The notes beneath the pieces were generated by a model, which searched no databases, was not told the DNA's origin, and saw only the letters and a list, made by a program, of their open reading frames with translations. From assembly GCA_037893225.1 (NCBI GenBank), contig JAZGUH010000002.1, positions 2,790,001 through 2,854,000 on the forward strand: a stretch of DNA of 64,000 bases. The letters are read 5' to 3'. Source of the DNA: Hippasteria phrygiana (taxonomy: Eukaryota; Echinodermata; Asteroidea; Valvatida; Goniasteridae). The position numbers were made by a program, and so were the translations under genes. Shown here one piece after another: positions 10,260 to 23,032 of the stretch. Numbering within the stretch: the stretch's first letter is position 1; the number at the start of each line of letters is the position of its first letter.

Positions 10260-13200
10260 GGAAAAGCCCTATGTTCTTAAAAACATAGACCTCTAGTTTT
10301 TTTCTTTTTGGCTTTTCCGAAATCCTTCGGAAAAGGCTTTGTTTTTGTTCTGATTTTTTTTTTTTTTCTTCTTCTTCTTCTTTTAGTTCTGACCAAAAGC
10401 CCATAGACTTTGTACACGAATTTTCTCCGCGGCACTTTAGGTCTTAAAAAACTTCAGATCTTAACCAAACTTACCTCAAACATAGACCCTAAGCTGAAAT
10501 AGTATGTCGAAGAGTGACGTCATGATGACGTCATCACGTGTCACGTGACGTCATCTTAAATGTGCGTTTTTCAAGGGCCCATATCTAGAGAACGGTAGGT
10601 CCGATTTCCTTCAAACCTGATATGTTGGTAGGCTAGCTCGTGTTATAGATGAAATTTGAGGTGACGTCAAGATGACGTCATCATACGATTTTATAGTAAT
10701 TTTTAAGTTTTTGAAATTCAAAGTTTCTTAAAGCCATATCTCATCAACAGAACATGCTAAATTCAAAATTCTTTTTGTAATAGCTTTGTTAGCTCCTATA
10801 TTCTTTCACATACATTTGAAAAATGTGTGACGTCATCATGACGTCATCAAAAATGTGCATTTCTGAAACACACATAAGGGTACGTCCGATCGTCATAAAA
10901 ATTAGTGGGTAGGTAGATAGTGCTACTAGCATGTAAAATCCGAGGTGACGTCATGATGACGTCATCGGCTGATTTTCTGTGAATTTTTTAGTTCTATCCC
11001 AAATCCCATAGACTTTGTACACGAATTTTGTAAGTGGCACTTTGGTCACTAAACAACCTCGGATCTTAATCAGACTTAACACAAACATAGACCCTCAGCT
11101 GAAAATGTAAGCCGAAACGTGACGTCATGATGACGTCATCACGTGTCATGTGACGTCATCTTAAATGTGCATTTTTCTAGGGCCTATATCTAGAGAACGG
11201 TAGGTCCGATTGCCTTCAAACCTGGTATGTTGGTATGGTAGCTCGTGTTATAGATGAAAATTAAGGTGACGTCATGATGACGTCATCATACGATTTTACA
11301 GTAATATTAAAGTTTTTGAACTTCAAAGTTTCTTAAAGCCATATCTCACCAACAGAACATGCTAAATTCAAAATTCTTTTTGTAATAGCTTTGTTAGCTC
11401 CTATATTCTTTCACATACATTTGAAAAATGTGTGACGTCATCATGACGTCATCAAAAATGTGCATTTCTGAAACACACATAAGGGTACGTCCGATCGTCA
11501 TAACAATTAGTGGGTAGGTAGATAGTGCTAATAGCATGTAAAATCCGAGGTGACGTCATGATGACGTCATCGGCTGATTTTCTGTGAATTTTTTAGTTCT
11601 ATCCCAAATCCCATGGACTTTGTACACGAATTTTGTAAGTGGCACTTTGGTCACTAAACAACCTCGGATCTTAATCAGACTTAACACAAACATAGACCCT
11701 CAGCTGAAAATGTAAGCCGAAACGTGACGTCATGATGACGTCATCACGTGTCATGTGACGTCATCTTAAATGTGCATTTTTCTAGGGCCTATATCTAGAG
11801 AACGGTAGGTCCGATTGCCTTCAAACCTGGTATGTTGGTATGGTAGCTCGTGTTATAGATGAAAATTAAGGTGACGTCATGATCACGTCATCATACGATT
11901 TTAGAGTAATATTAAAGTTTTTGAACTTCAAAGTTTCTTAAAGCCATATCTCACCAACAGAACATGCTAAATTCAAAATTCTTTTTGTAATAGCTTTGTT
12001 AGCTCCTATATTCTTTCACATACATTTGAAAAATGTGTGACGTCATCATGACGTCATCAAAAATGTGCATTTCTGAAACACACATAAGGGTACGTCCGAT
12101 CGTCATAACAATTAGTGGGTAGGTAGATAGTGCTAATAGCATGTAAAATCCGAGGTGACGTCATGATGACGTCATCGGCTGATTTTCTGTGAATTTTTTA
12201 GTTCTATCCCAAATCCCATGGACTTTGTACACGAATTTTGTAAGTGGCACTTTGGTCACTAAACAACCTCGGATCTTAATCAGACTTAACACAAACATAG
12301 ACCCTAAGCTGAAAATGTAAGCCGAAACGTGACGTCATGATGACGTCATCACGTGTCATGTGACGTCATCTTAAATGTGCATTTTTCAAGAGCCTATATC
12401 TAGAGAACGGTAGGTCCGATTGCCTTCAAACCTGGTATGTTGGTATGGTAGCTCGTGTTATAGATAAAAATTAAGGTGACGTCATGATGACGTCATCATA
12501 CGATTTTACAGTAATATTAAAGTTTTTCAACTTCAAAGTTTCTTAAAGCCATATCTCACCAACAGAACATGCTAAATTCAAAATTCTTTTTGTAATAGCT
12601 TTGTTAGCTCCTATATTCTTTCACATACATTTGAAAAATGTGTGACGTCATCATGACGTCATCAAAAATGTGCATTTCTGAAACACACATAAGGGTACGT
12701 CCGATCGTCATAAAAATTGGTGGGTAGGTAGATAGTGCCACTAGCATGCAAAATCCGAAGTGACGTCATGATGACGTCATCGACTGATTTTTTATGAATT
12801 TGTAAATGTTTCAAATTTCATTGTACTCTTAAAATTTTGCACTTCTTCAAATGCCATGAACTTCAAACTTGGCATATGCATTGACTATCTACTCGAGATG
12901 GGTGCCGAATCATGACGTCATGATGACGTCATCACATGTCACGTGACGTCATCTTAAATTTGCATTTTTGAAGGCCCTATATCTATTTTTTTTCTGCTTC
13001 TTATTTTAGTTCTATCCCAAATCCCATAGACTTTGTGCATAGATTTTCTGATCGGCACTTTTGTCATCAAACAACACCGAATCTTAGTCAGAGTTAGCAT
13101 AGGTATAGACCCTGATGCAAAGTCGTGCCGCGAAGAGTGACGTCATAATGACGTCTTCGTGTGGCATGTAACATGAACTTAAAGGTCAAGTTCGGAGTAC

Positions 13201-14354
13201 GAAATGTTAATCATAAAATAATCTCAGATCTTAAACTTAGCAAAGACATAGACCTTCTGATACTTTATGTTAAATAAAAAAGAAAAAAAGGAAAAGCCAT
13301 GCGTATGTTTACAACAGACGCACATTTTTTGGCGTTTCCGCTACAGCAGGAAAGCCTTTGTTTTTGTTCTGTTCGCGCGATTGTGTAGTTTAGTACACTT
13401 TCGCCCAGGCATGAACACAATCTACTTGAAAATTGTTCGTTTTGCCACATTCAGAACAAAGGGCCACGTCGAAGAACATCTGCAGGGGTTTTTTGGAGTG
13501 AAATCGTTAGCTAAGAGGTAACAAAATACGTGATTGCGCAATACCCAGCTTTACACGGATATATAGCTGGTGGGAGAGTAGTTGACCGAGCCAAAACGTG
13601 ACACAACGTAAGAAAATCGTATTTTCCGCCTTAAAAAACCTTTCCAAATCACAAAAGCACGTGTCATTGGGATTCAGAGAAGTCTACTTTAGTAACAAAA
13701 AAAGGCTTTTGGAATAATCAAATACTCCAGAAGCTAACATGAACACAATTAATACAGAAATCCTAAACTACACAATACCCACTATTTTGGTTTCTTCTTA
13801 AACACGAATTTTGTCTGCGGCACTTTGGTCACTAAACAACATCAGATCTTAAGCAAACTTAACCCAAACATAGACCCTAATCTGAAATTGTGTGCCGAAG
13901 AGTGATGTCACGATGACGTCATTATGTGTTACGTGATGTCATCTTAAAGGCTCATTTTTCAAGGGCCCATATCAAGAGAACCGTAAGTCCAATTGCATTC
14001 AAACCTGGTATGTTGGCTAAACAAGTACATGTTATAAATCAAAATTGAGGTGACGTCATAATGACGTCATCATCTGATTTTTATGGTAATTTCAAAATTT
14101 TAACGTTAAAGATTCTTAAAACCACATCTCATTAACAGAACATGTTCAATTCAAAATTCCTTTTGTAATAGCTTTGTTAGCTCGTACATTCTTTTATATA
14201 AATGCGAAAAATTACTGAAGTCATAATGACGTCATTAAAGGCATGATTTCTTGAAAGACATATGGATAGACCATGTCTAATCGTCACGAAACTTGGTGGT
14301 TAGGTAGATTTGTCACTAGTTTACAAAATTCGAAGTGACATCATAAAAACATAT
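10260..14354 (+). repeat. Higher-order repeat 4 (4095 bp)
   Basis: Four units start at 10786, 11391, 11996 and 12601, all 605 bp apart. The GGCTTTTCC hairpin and a long T/TTC tract are kept at 10312-10384. Adjacent units 11391 and 11996 share CATAACAATTAG, so they are recent neighbours' duplicates. Confidence 0.85.
13168..13802 (+). repeat. CRE-free core, copy 4
   Basis: Sequence and length agree with copy 1. It is followed by right-arm sequence with ATCATCTGATTTTTATGG. Confidence 0.85.
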
Positions 14355-14577
14355 GGAAAAGCCCTATGTTCTTAAAAACATAGACCTCTAGTTCTTCTTA
14401 CTTTAGTTCCATCCCAAATCCCATAGACTTTGTACACGAATTTTATAGGTGGCACTTTGGTCACTAAACAATCTCAGATCTTAATCAAACTTAATACAAA
14501 CATAGACCCTAACCTGAAATTGTATGCCGAAGAGTGACGTCATGATGACGTCATCACGTGATTTTTTATGATTTTTT

Positions 14578-15371
14578 GAATTCTTAAAATCGTAACATTC
14601 TTTTCAATATATCTAGCGAACAAAACAAGATAATTTCAAAATTCTTTTTGTTATAGCTTTGGTATGTCTCAAAGATATGCTCTAAAAAGCGAAAATTGTG
14701 TGACGTCATGATGACGTCATCAAAAATGTGGTTTTTCTTAAACGCTTGTAAGGGTCAATCCGATTACAAAAATGTATACATTGAATTTAACTGTACCTAA
14801 TTCCAAAATTTCATCATCGTGGCTCACTCAAGTAAGAAATAGCAGCAATTTCAAAATTTAGACCAAATTCAATATAACACAAAGGAATTCTGGGAAGGGC
14901 AGATAACCATGGCTTAAAAGAGCATGCTGTTTATAAAAGGGGTTGATTTCTAGTCTTTTTTCAAGTCGCTGAATTCTTGAATTGCTAAAATCATAACATT
15001 CTTTTAAATATATCTAGCGAACAAAACAAGATTTTTTCAAAATTTTATTTTGTTATAGCTTTGGTATGTCTCAAAGATATGTCCTAAAAAGCGAAAATTG
15101 TTTGACGTCATGATGACGTCATCAAACAATTTTTTTTTTTAAACGCTTGTAAGGGGCAATCCGATTACAAAAATGTATACATTGAATTTATCTGTACCTA
15201 ATTCCAAAATTTCATGATCGTGGCTCACTCAAGTAAGAAATACCAGCCATTTCAAAATTTAGACCAAATTCAATATAACACAAAGGAATTCTGGGAAGGG
15301 CGGATAACCATGGCTTAAATGTGCGTGCTGTTTATAAAAAGGGTTGATTTCTAGTCTTTTTTCAAGTCGCT
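14578..15371 (+). repeat. 401-bp tandem dimer inside the island
   Basis: Copy 1 is about 14578-14970 and copy 2 about 14979-15371, with corresponding positions offset by 401 bp (the CAAGTCGCT end occurs at 14970 and 15371). Each copy has one CRE doublet (about 14701 and 15104). Half of each copy, including the GGAATTCTGGGAAGGGC block, has no counterpart in the 605-bp unit. The other half matches it weakly (CAAAATTCTTTTTGTTATAG). Confidence 0.85.
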
Positions 15372-16734
15372 AGACTATTGCCCATAGCATTTGTAAACGT
15401 TTTCTTTCTTACCGTCCACTTTGGCTACTTTTAAACGAGGCAAACACTTACCCCAACTGCTCACAATGTGTGCCAAACTTTTACGTCATGATGACGTCAT
15501 CACATGTCACGTGACGTCATCTTAAAGGGGCAGTTTTTGAAGCCATATATCTACAAAAGTACAAGTTCGATTAAGTTGAAACGTAATATCTAGGTATACC
15601 ACCGGGTGTTATAGATGAAAATTGAGGTGACGTCATGATGACGTCACAATACGATTTTATAGTAATTTTAAAGTTTTTGAACCTTAAAGTTTCTTAAAGT
15701 CATATCTCATCAACAGAACATGCTAAATTCAAAATTCTTTTTGGAATAGATTTGTTAGCTCCTATATTCTTTCACATAAATGGGAAAAATTTGTGACGTC
15801 ATCATGACGTCATCAAAAATGTACTTTTTGGAAACACATATAAGGGTACGTCCGATCGTCATAAAAATTGGTGGGTGGGTAGATAATACTACTAGCATGT
15901 AAAATCTAAAGTGACGTCATGATGACGTCATCGGCTGATTTTCTATGAATTGTTTTGTTCTATCCCAAATCCCTTAGACTTTGTACACGAATTTTGTAAG
16001 TGGCACTTTGGTCACTAAACAACCTCAGATCTTAATGAGACTTAACACAAACAAAGACCCTTAGCTGAAAATGTATGCCGAAGAGTGACGTCATGATGAC
16101 GTCATCACGTGTCACGTGACGTCATCATAAAGGTGCATTTTTCAAGGGCCCATATCTAGAGAACGGTAGGTCCGATTGCCTTCAAACCTGCTATGGTGGT
16201 AGACAAGTACGTGTTATAGATGAAAATTGAGGTGACGTCATGATGACGTCATCATACGATTTTATAATAATGTTTAAGTTTTTTAACTTTAAAATTTAAT
16301 AAAGCCATATCTTGTCAACAGAACATGCTAAATTCAAAATTCTTTTTGTAATACCTTTGTTAGCTCCTAGTATCTTTCACATAAATGTGAAAAATGTGTG
16401 ACGTCATCATGACGTCATCAAACATTTGCTTTTTTGAAACACATATAAGGGTACGTCCGATCGTCATAAAAATTAGGGGGTAGGTAAATAGTGCTACTAG
16501 CATGTCAAATCCAAAGTGACGTCATGATGACGTCATCGGCTGATTTTCTATGAATTTTTAGTTCTATCCAAAATCCCATAGACTGTACACGACATTTGTA
16601 AGAGCCACTTTGGTCACTAAACAATTTCAGATCTTAATCAGACTTAACACAAACATACACCCTAAGCTGAAATTGTATGCCGAAGAGTGACGTCATAATG
16701 ACGTAATCGTGTGTGTAAAGTGACATAAACTTCT

Positions 16735-16858
16735 ACGTTAAAGGTCTTTATTACATTGTCCATTTACCATACACATTCGCCGTATAAAAAATTACCCTAT
16801 TTTGTTTTTGTTTATTAATAATAAACAAGATGATATCCAATGAAATAGTGAAAATAAC
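16735..16858. other. AT-rich unique stretch
   Basis: About 124 bp with no other copy in the window, including TTTATTAATAATAAAC. It lies between a decayed CRE block (GACGTCATAATGACGTAATC, ending near 16710) and the alternative joint hairpin. I see no gene or known element in it. Confidence 0.5.
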
Positions 16859-16904
16859 GGAAAAGCCCTCTGTTCTGTTGACCAACAGACAGACAGAGCT
16901 CTAG
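16859..16904. other. GGAAAAGCC hairpin module, third type
   Basis: GGAAAAGCC leads into a nested stem: CTCTGT (16868-16873) with ACAGAG (16893-16898), and inner CTGTTG (16875-16880) with CAACAG (16883-16888). It ends in CTCTAG as the joint-type module does. This is a third stem sequence between the same flanking anchors. Confidence 0.65.
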
Positions 16905-18489
16905 TTTTCTTCTTCTTTTAGTTCTGACCAAAAGCCCATAGACTTTGTACACGAATTTTCTCCGCGGCACTTTAGGTCTTAAAAAACTTCAGATCTTAAC
17001 CAAACTTACCTCAAACATAGACCCTAAGCTGAAATAGTATGTCGAAGAGTGACGTCATGATGACGTCATCACGTGTCACGTGACGTCATCTTAAATGTGC
17101 GTTTTTCAAGGGCCCATATCTAGAGAACGGTAGGTCCGATTTCCTTCAAACCTGATATTTTGGTAGGCTAGCTCGTGTTATAGATGAAATTTGAGGTGAC
17201 GTCAAGATGACGTCATCATACGATTTTATAGTAATTTTTAAGTTTTTGAAATTCAAAGTTTCTTAAAGCCATATCTCACCAACAGAACATGCTAAATTCA
17301 AAATTCTTTTTGTAATAGCTTTGTTAGCTCCTATATTCTTTCACATACATTTGAAAAATGTGTGATGTCATCATGACGTCATCAAAAATGTGCATTTCTG
17401 AAACACACATAAGGGTACGTCCGATCGTCATAAAAATTAGTGGGTAGGTAGATAGTGCTACTAGCATGTAAAATCCGAGGTGACGTCATGATGACGTCAT
17501 CGGCTGATTTTCTGTGAATTTTTTAGTTCTATCCCAAATCCCATAGACTTTGTACACGAATTTTGTAAGTGGCACTTTGGTCACTAAACAACCTCGGATC
17601 TTAATCAGACTTAACACAAACATAGACCCTCAGCTGAAAATGTAAGCCGAAACGTGACGTCATGATGACGTCATCACGTGTCATGTGACGTCATCTTAAA
17701 TGTGCATTTTTCAAGGGCCTATATCTAGAGAACGGTAGGTCCGATTGCCTTCAAACCTGGTATGTTATGGGAGCTCGTGTTATAGATGAAAATTAAGGTG
17801 ACGTCATGATGACGTCATCATACGATTTTACAGTAATATTAAAGTTTTTCAACTTCAAAGTTTCTTAAAGCCATATCTCACCAACAGAACATGCTAAATT
17901 CAAAATTCTTTTTGTAATAGCTTTGTTAGCTCCTATATTCTTTCACATACATTTGAAAAATGTGTGACGTCATCATGACGTCATCAAAAATGTGCATTTC
18001 TGAAACACACATAAGGGTACGTCCGATCGTCATAAAAATTGGTGGGTAGGTAGATAGTGCCACTAGCATGCAAAATCCGAAGTGACGTCATGATGACGTC
18101 ATCGGCTGATTTTTTATGAATTTGTAAATGTTTCAAATTTCATTGTACTCTTAAAATTTTGCACTTCTTCAAATGCCATGAACTTCAAACTTGGCATATG
18201 CATTGACTATCTACTCGAGATGGGTGCCGAATCATGACGTCATGATGACGTCATCACATGTCACGTGACGTCATCTTAAATTTGCATTTTTGAAGGCCCT
18301 ATATCTATTTTTTTTCTGCTTCTTATTTTAGTTCTATCCCAAATCCCATAGACTTTGTGCATAGATTTTCTGATCGGCACTTTTGTCATCAAACAACATC
18401 GAATCTTAGTCAGAGTTAGCATAGGTATAGACCCTGATGCAAAGTCGTGCCGCGAAGAGTGACGTCATAATGACGTCTTCGTGTGGCAT

Positions 18490-19127
18490 GTAACATGAAC
18501 TTAAAGGTCAAGTTCGGAGTACGAAATGTTAATCATAAAATAATCTCAGATCTTAAACTTAGCAAAGACATAGACCTTCTGATACTTTATGTTAATAAAT
18601 AAAAAAGAAAAAAAGGAAAAGCCATGCGTATGTTTACAACAGACGCACATTTTTTGGCGTTTCCGCTACAGCAGGAAAGCCTTTGTTTTTGTTCTGTTCG
18701 CGCGATTGTGTAGTTTAGTACACTTTCGCCCAGGCATGAACACAATCTACTTGAAAATTGTTCGTTTTGCCACATTCAGAACAAAGGGCCACGTCGAAGA
18801 ACATCTGCAGGGGTTTTTTGGAGTGAAATCGTTAGCTAAGAGGTAACAAAATACGTGATTGCGCAATACCCAGCTTTACACGGATATATAGCTGGTGGGA
18901 GAGTAGTTGACCGAGCCAAAACGTGACACAACGTAAGAAAATCGTATTTTCCGCCTTAAAAAACCTTTCCAAATCACAAAAGCACGTGTCATTGGGATTC
19001 AGAGAAGTCTACTTTAGTAACAAAAAAAGGCTTTTGGAATAATCAAATACTCCAGAAGCTAACATGAACACAATTAATACAGAAATCCTAAACTACACAA
19101 TACCCACTATTTTGGTTTCTTCTTAAA
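18490..19127 (+). repeat. CRE-free core, copy 5
   Basis: TTAATAAAT type, like copies 2 and 9, although the rest of this higher-order repeat is unlike theirs. Confidence 0.85.
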
Positions 19128-19578
19128 CACGAATTTTGTCTGCGGCACTTTGGTCACTAAACAACATCAGATCTTGAGCAAACTTAACCCAAACATAGAC
19201 CCTAATCTGAAATTGTGTGCCGAAGAGTGATGTCACGATGACGTCATTATGTGTTACGTGATGTCATCTTAAAGGCTCATTTTTCAAGGGCCCATATCAA
19301 GAGAACCGTAAGTCCAATTGCATTCAAACCTGGTATGTTGGCTAAACAAGTACATGTTATAAATCAAAATTGAGGTGACGTCATAATGACGTCATCATCT
19401 GATTTTTATGGTAATTTCAAAATTTTAACGTTAAAGATTCTTAAAACCACATCTCATCAACAGAACATGTTCAATTCAAAATTCCTTTTGTAATAGCTTT
19501 GTTAGCTCGTACATTCTTTTATATAAATGCGAAAAATTACTGAAGTCATAATGACGTCATTAAAGGCATGATTTCTTG

Positions 19579-22500
19579 TTGGCTTTTCCGAAATCCTTCG
19601 GAAAAGGCTTTGTTTTTGTTCTGATTTTTTTTTTTTTTCTTCTTCTTCTTCTTCTTCTTCTTCTTTTAGTTCTGACCAAAATCCCATAGACTTTGTACAC
19701 GAATTTTCTGCGCGGCACTTTAGGTCTTAAAAAACCTCAGATCTTAAGCAAACTTACCTCAAACATAGACCCTAAGCTGAAATAGTATGTCGAAGAGTGA
19801 CGTCATGATGACGTCATCACGTGTCACGTGACGTCATCTTAAAGGTGCGTTTTTCAAGGGCCCATATCTAGAGAACGGTAGGTCCGATTTCCTTCAAACC
19901 TGATATGTTGGTAGGCTAGCTCGTGTTATAGATGAAATTTGAGGTGACGTCAAGATGACGTCATCATACGATTTTATAGTAATTTTTAAGTTTTTGAAAT
20001 TCAAAGTTTCTTAAAGCCATATCTCATCAACAGAACATGCTAAATTCAAAATTCTTTTTGTAATAGCTTTGTTAGCTCCTATATTCTTTCACATACATTT
20101 GAAAAATGTGTGACGTCATCATGACGTCATCAAAAATGTGCATTTCTGAAACACACATAAGGGTACGTCCGATCGTCATAAAAATTAGTGGGTAGGTAGA
20201 TAGTGCTACTAGCATGTAAAATCCGAGGTGACGTCATGATGACGTCATCGGCTGATTTTCTGTGAATTTTTTAGTTCTATCCCAAATCCCATGGACTTTG
20301 TACACGAATTTTGTAAGTGGCACTTTGGTCACTAAACAACCTCGGATCTTAATCAGACTTAACACAAACATAGACCCTCAGCTGAAAATGTAAGCCGAAA
20401 CGTGACGTCATGATGACGTCATCACGTGTCATGTGACGTCATCTTAAATGTGCATTTTTCTAGGGCCTATATCTAGAGAACGGTAGGTCCGATTGCCTTC
20501 AAACCTGGTATGTTGGTATGGTAGCTCGTGTTATAGATGAAAATTAAGGTGACGTCATGATCACGTCATCATACGATTTTACAGTAATATTAAAGTTTTT
20601 GAACTTCAAAGTTTCTTAAAGCCATATCTCACCAACAGAACATGCTAAATTCAAAATTCTTTTTGTAATAGCTTTGTTAGCTCCTATATTCTTTCACATA
20701 CATTTGAAAAATGTGTGACGTCATCATGACGTCATCAAAAATGTGCATTTCTGAAACACACATAAGGGTACGTCCGATCGTCATAAAAATTAGTGGGTAG
20801 GTAGATAGTGCTAATAGCATGTAAAATCCGAGGTGACGTCATGATGACGTCATCGGCTGATTTTCTGTGAATTTTTTAGTTCTATCCCAAATCCCATAGA
20901 CTTTGTACACGAATTTTGTAAGTGGCACTTTGGTCACTAAACAACCTCGGATCTTAATCAGACTTAACACAAACATAGACCCTAAGCTGAAAATGTAAGC
21001 CGAAACGTGACGTCATGATGACGTCATCACGTGTCATGTGACGTCATCTTAAATGTGCATTTTTCAAGAGCCTATATCTAGAGAACGGTAGGTCCGATTG
21101 CCTTCAAACCTGGTATGTTGGTATGGTAGCTCGTGTTATAGATGAAAATTAAGGTGACGTCATGATGACGTCATCATACGATTTTACAGTAATATTAAAG
21201 TTTTTCAACTTCAAAGTTTCTTAAAGCCATATCTCACCAACAGAACATGCTAAATTCAAAATTCTTTTTGTAATAGCTTTGTTAGCTCCTATATTCTTTC
21301 ACATACATTTGAAAAATGTGTGACGTCATCATGACGTCATCAAAAATGTGCATTTCTGAAACACACATAAGGGTACGTCCGATCGTCATAAAAATTGGTG
21401 GGTAGGTAGATAGTGCCACTAGCATGCAAAATCCGAAGTGACGTCATGATGACGTCATCGGCTGATTTTTTATGAATTTGTAAATGTTTCAAATTTCATT
21501 GTACTCTTAAAATTTTGCACTTCTTCAAATGCCATGAACTTCAAACTTGGCATATGCATTGACTATCTACTCGAGATGGGTGCCGAATCATGACGTCATG
21601 ATGACGTCATCACATGTCACGTGACGTCATCTTAAATTTGCATTTTTTAAGGCCCTATATCTATTTTTTTTCTGCTTCTTATTTTAGTTCTATCCCAAAT
21701 CCCATAGACTTTGTGCATAGATTTTCTGATCGGCACTTTTGTCATCAAACAACATCGAATCTTAGTCAGAGTTAGCATAGGTATAGACCCTGATGCAAAG
21801 TCGTGCCGCGAAGAGTGACGTCATAATGACGTCTTCGTGTGGCATGTAACATGAACTTAAAGGTCAAGTTTGGAGTACGAAATGTTAATCATAAAATAAT
21901 CTCAGATCTTAAACTTAGCAAAGACATAGACCTTCTGATACTTTATGTTAAATAAAAAAGAAAAAAAGGAAAAGCCATGCGTATGTTTACAACAGACGCA
22001 CATTTTTTGGCGTTTCCGCTACAGCAGGAAAGCCTTTGTTTTTGTTCTGTTCGCGCGATTGTGTAGTTTAGTACACTTTCGCCCAGGCATGAACACAATC
22101 TACTTGAAAATTTTTCGTTTTGCCACATTCAGAACAAAGGGCCACGTCGAAGAACATCTGCAGGGGTTTTTTGGAGTGAAATCGTTAGCTAAGAGGTAAC
22201 AAAATACGTGATTGCGCAATACCCAGCTTTACACGGATATATAGCTGGTGGGAGAGTAGTTGACCGAGCCAAAACGTGACACAACGTAAGAAAATCGTAT
22301 TTTCCGCCTTAAAAAACCTTTCCAAATCACAAAAGCACGTGTCATTGGGATTCAGAGAAGTCTACTTTAGTAACAAAAAAAGGCTTTTGGAATAATCAAA
22401 TACTCCAGAAGCTAACATGAACACAATTAATACAGAAATCCTAAACTACACAATACCCACTATTTTGGTTTCTTCTTAAACACGAATTTTGTCTGCGGCA

Positions 22501-23032
22501 CTTTGGTCACTAAACAACATCAGATCTTAAGCAAACTTAACCCAAACATAGACCCTAATCTGAAATTGAGTGCCGAAGAGTGATGTCACGATGACGTCAT
22601 TATGTGTTACGTGATGTCATCTTAAAGGCTCATTTTTCAAGGGCCCATATCAAGAGAACCGTAAGTCCAATTGCATTCAAACCTGGTATGTTGGCTAAAC
22701 AAGTACATGTTATAAATCAAAATTGAGGTGACGTCATAATGACGTCATCATCTGATTTTTATGGTAATTTTAAAATTTTAACGTTAAAGATTCTTAAAAC
22801 CACATCTCATCAACAGAACATGTTCAATTCAAAATTCCTTTTGTAATAGCTTTGTTAGCTCGTACATTCTTTTATGTAAATGCGAAAAATTACTGAAGTC
22901 ATAATGACGTCATTAAAGGCATGATTTCTTGAAAGACATATGGATAGACCATGTCTAATCGTCACGAAACTTGGTGGTTAGGTAGATTTGTCACTAGTTT
23001 ACAAAATTCGAAGTGACATCATAAAAACATAT
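19579..23032 (+). repeat. Higher-order repeat 6 (3454 bp)
   Basis: Three units start at 20069, 20674 and 21279. The copy opens with the GGCTTTTCC hairpin and the longest T/TTC tract in the window (about 19624-19669). Confidence 0.85.
21846..22480 (+). repeat. CRE-free core, copy 6
   Basis: Private G-to-T change near 22112 (AAATTTTTCG). Shares AAGTTTGGAG near 21866 with copy 8. Confidence 0.85.

Larger units (their letters stand above)
14397..16912 (+). repeat. Diverged CRE-satellite island
   Basis: Recognisably related to the 605-bp units but clearly older. It contains the 401-bp dimer, an odd CRE segment (15372-15751) beginning GACTATTGCCCATAGC, two diverged 605-bp units (15752, 16357), an AT-rich stretch unique in the window (about 16735-16858) and an alternative joint hairpin at 16859. 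CRE doublets inside it remain mostly exact. Confidence 0.8.
14355..19578 (+). repeat. Higher-order repeat 5 (5224 bp) with divergent insert
   Basis: The longest copy. After the GGAAAAGCC joint it enters a diverged island (14397-16912) and then resumes normal sequence with two units at 17321 and 17923 and a core of the TTAATAAAT type. It ends at 19578, where a 142-bp segment present in copy 1 (2242-2383) is missing and the next copy begins directly at TTGGCTTTTCC. Confidence 0.85.

Noticed and set aside
19502..19687. 61-codon minus-strand frame with a poly-Glu/Lys run
   Set aside because: The run is the translation of the T/TTC microsatellite and nothing else supports a gene.
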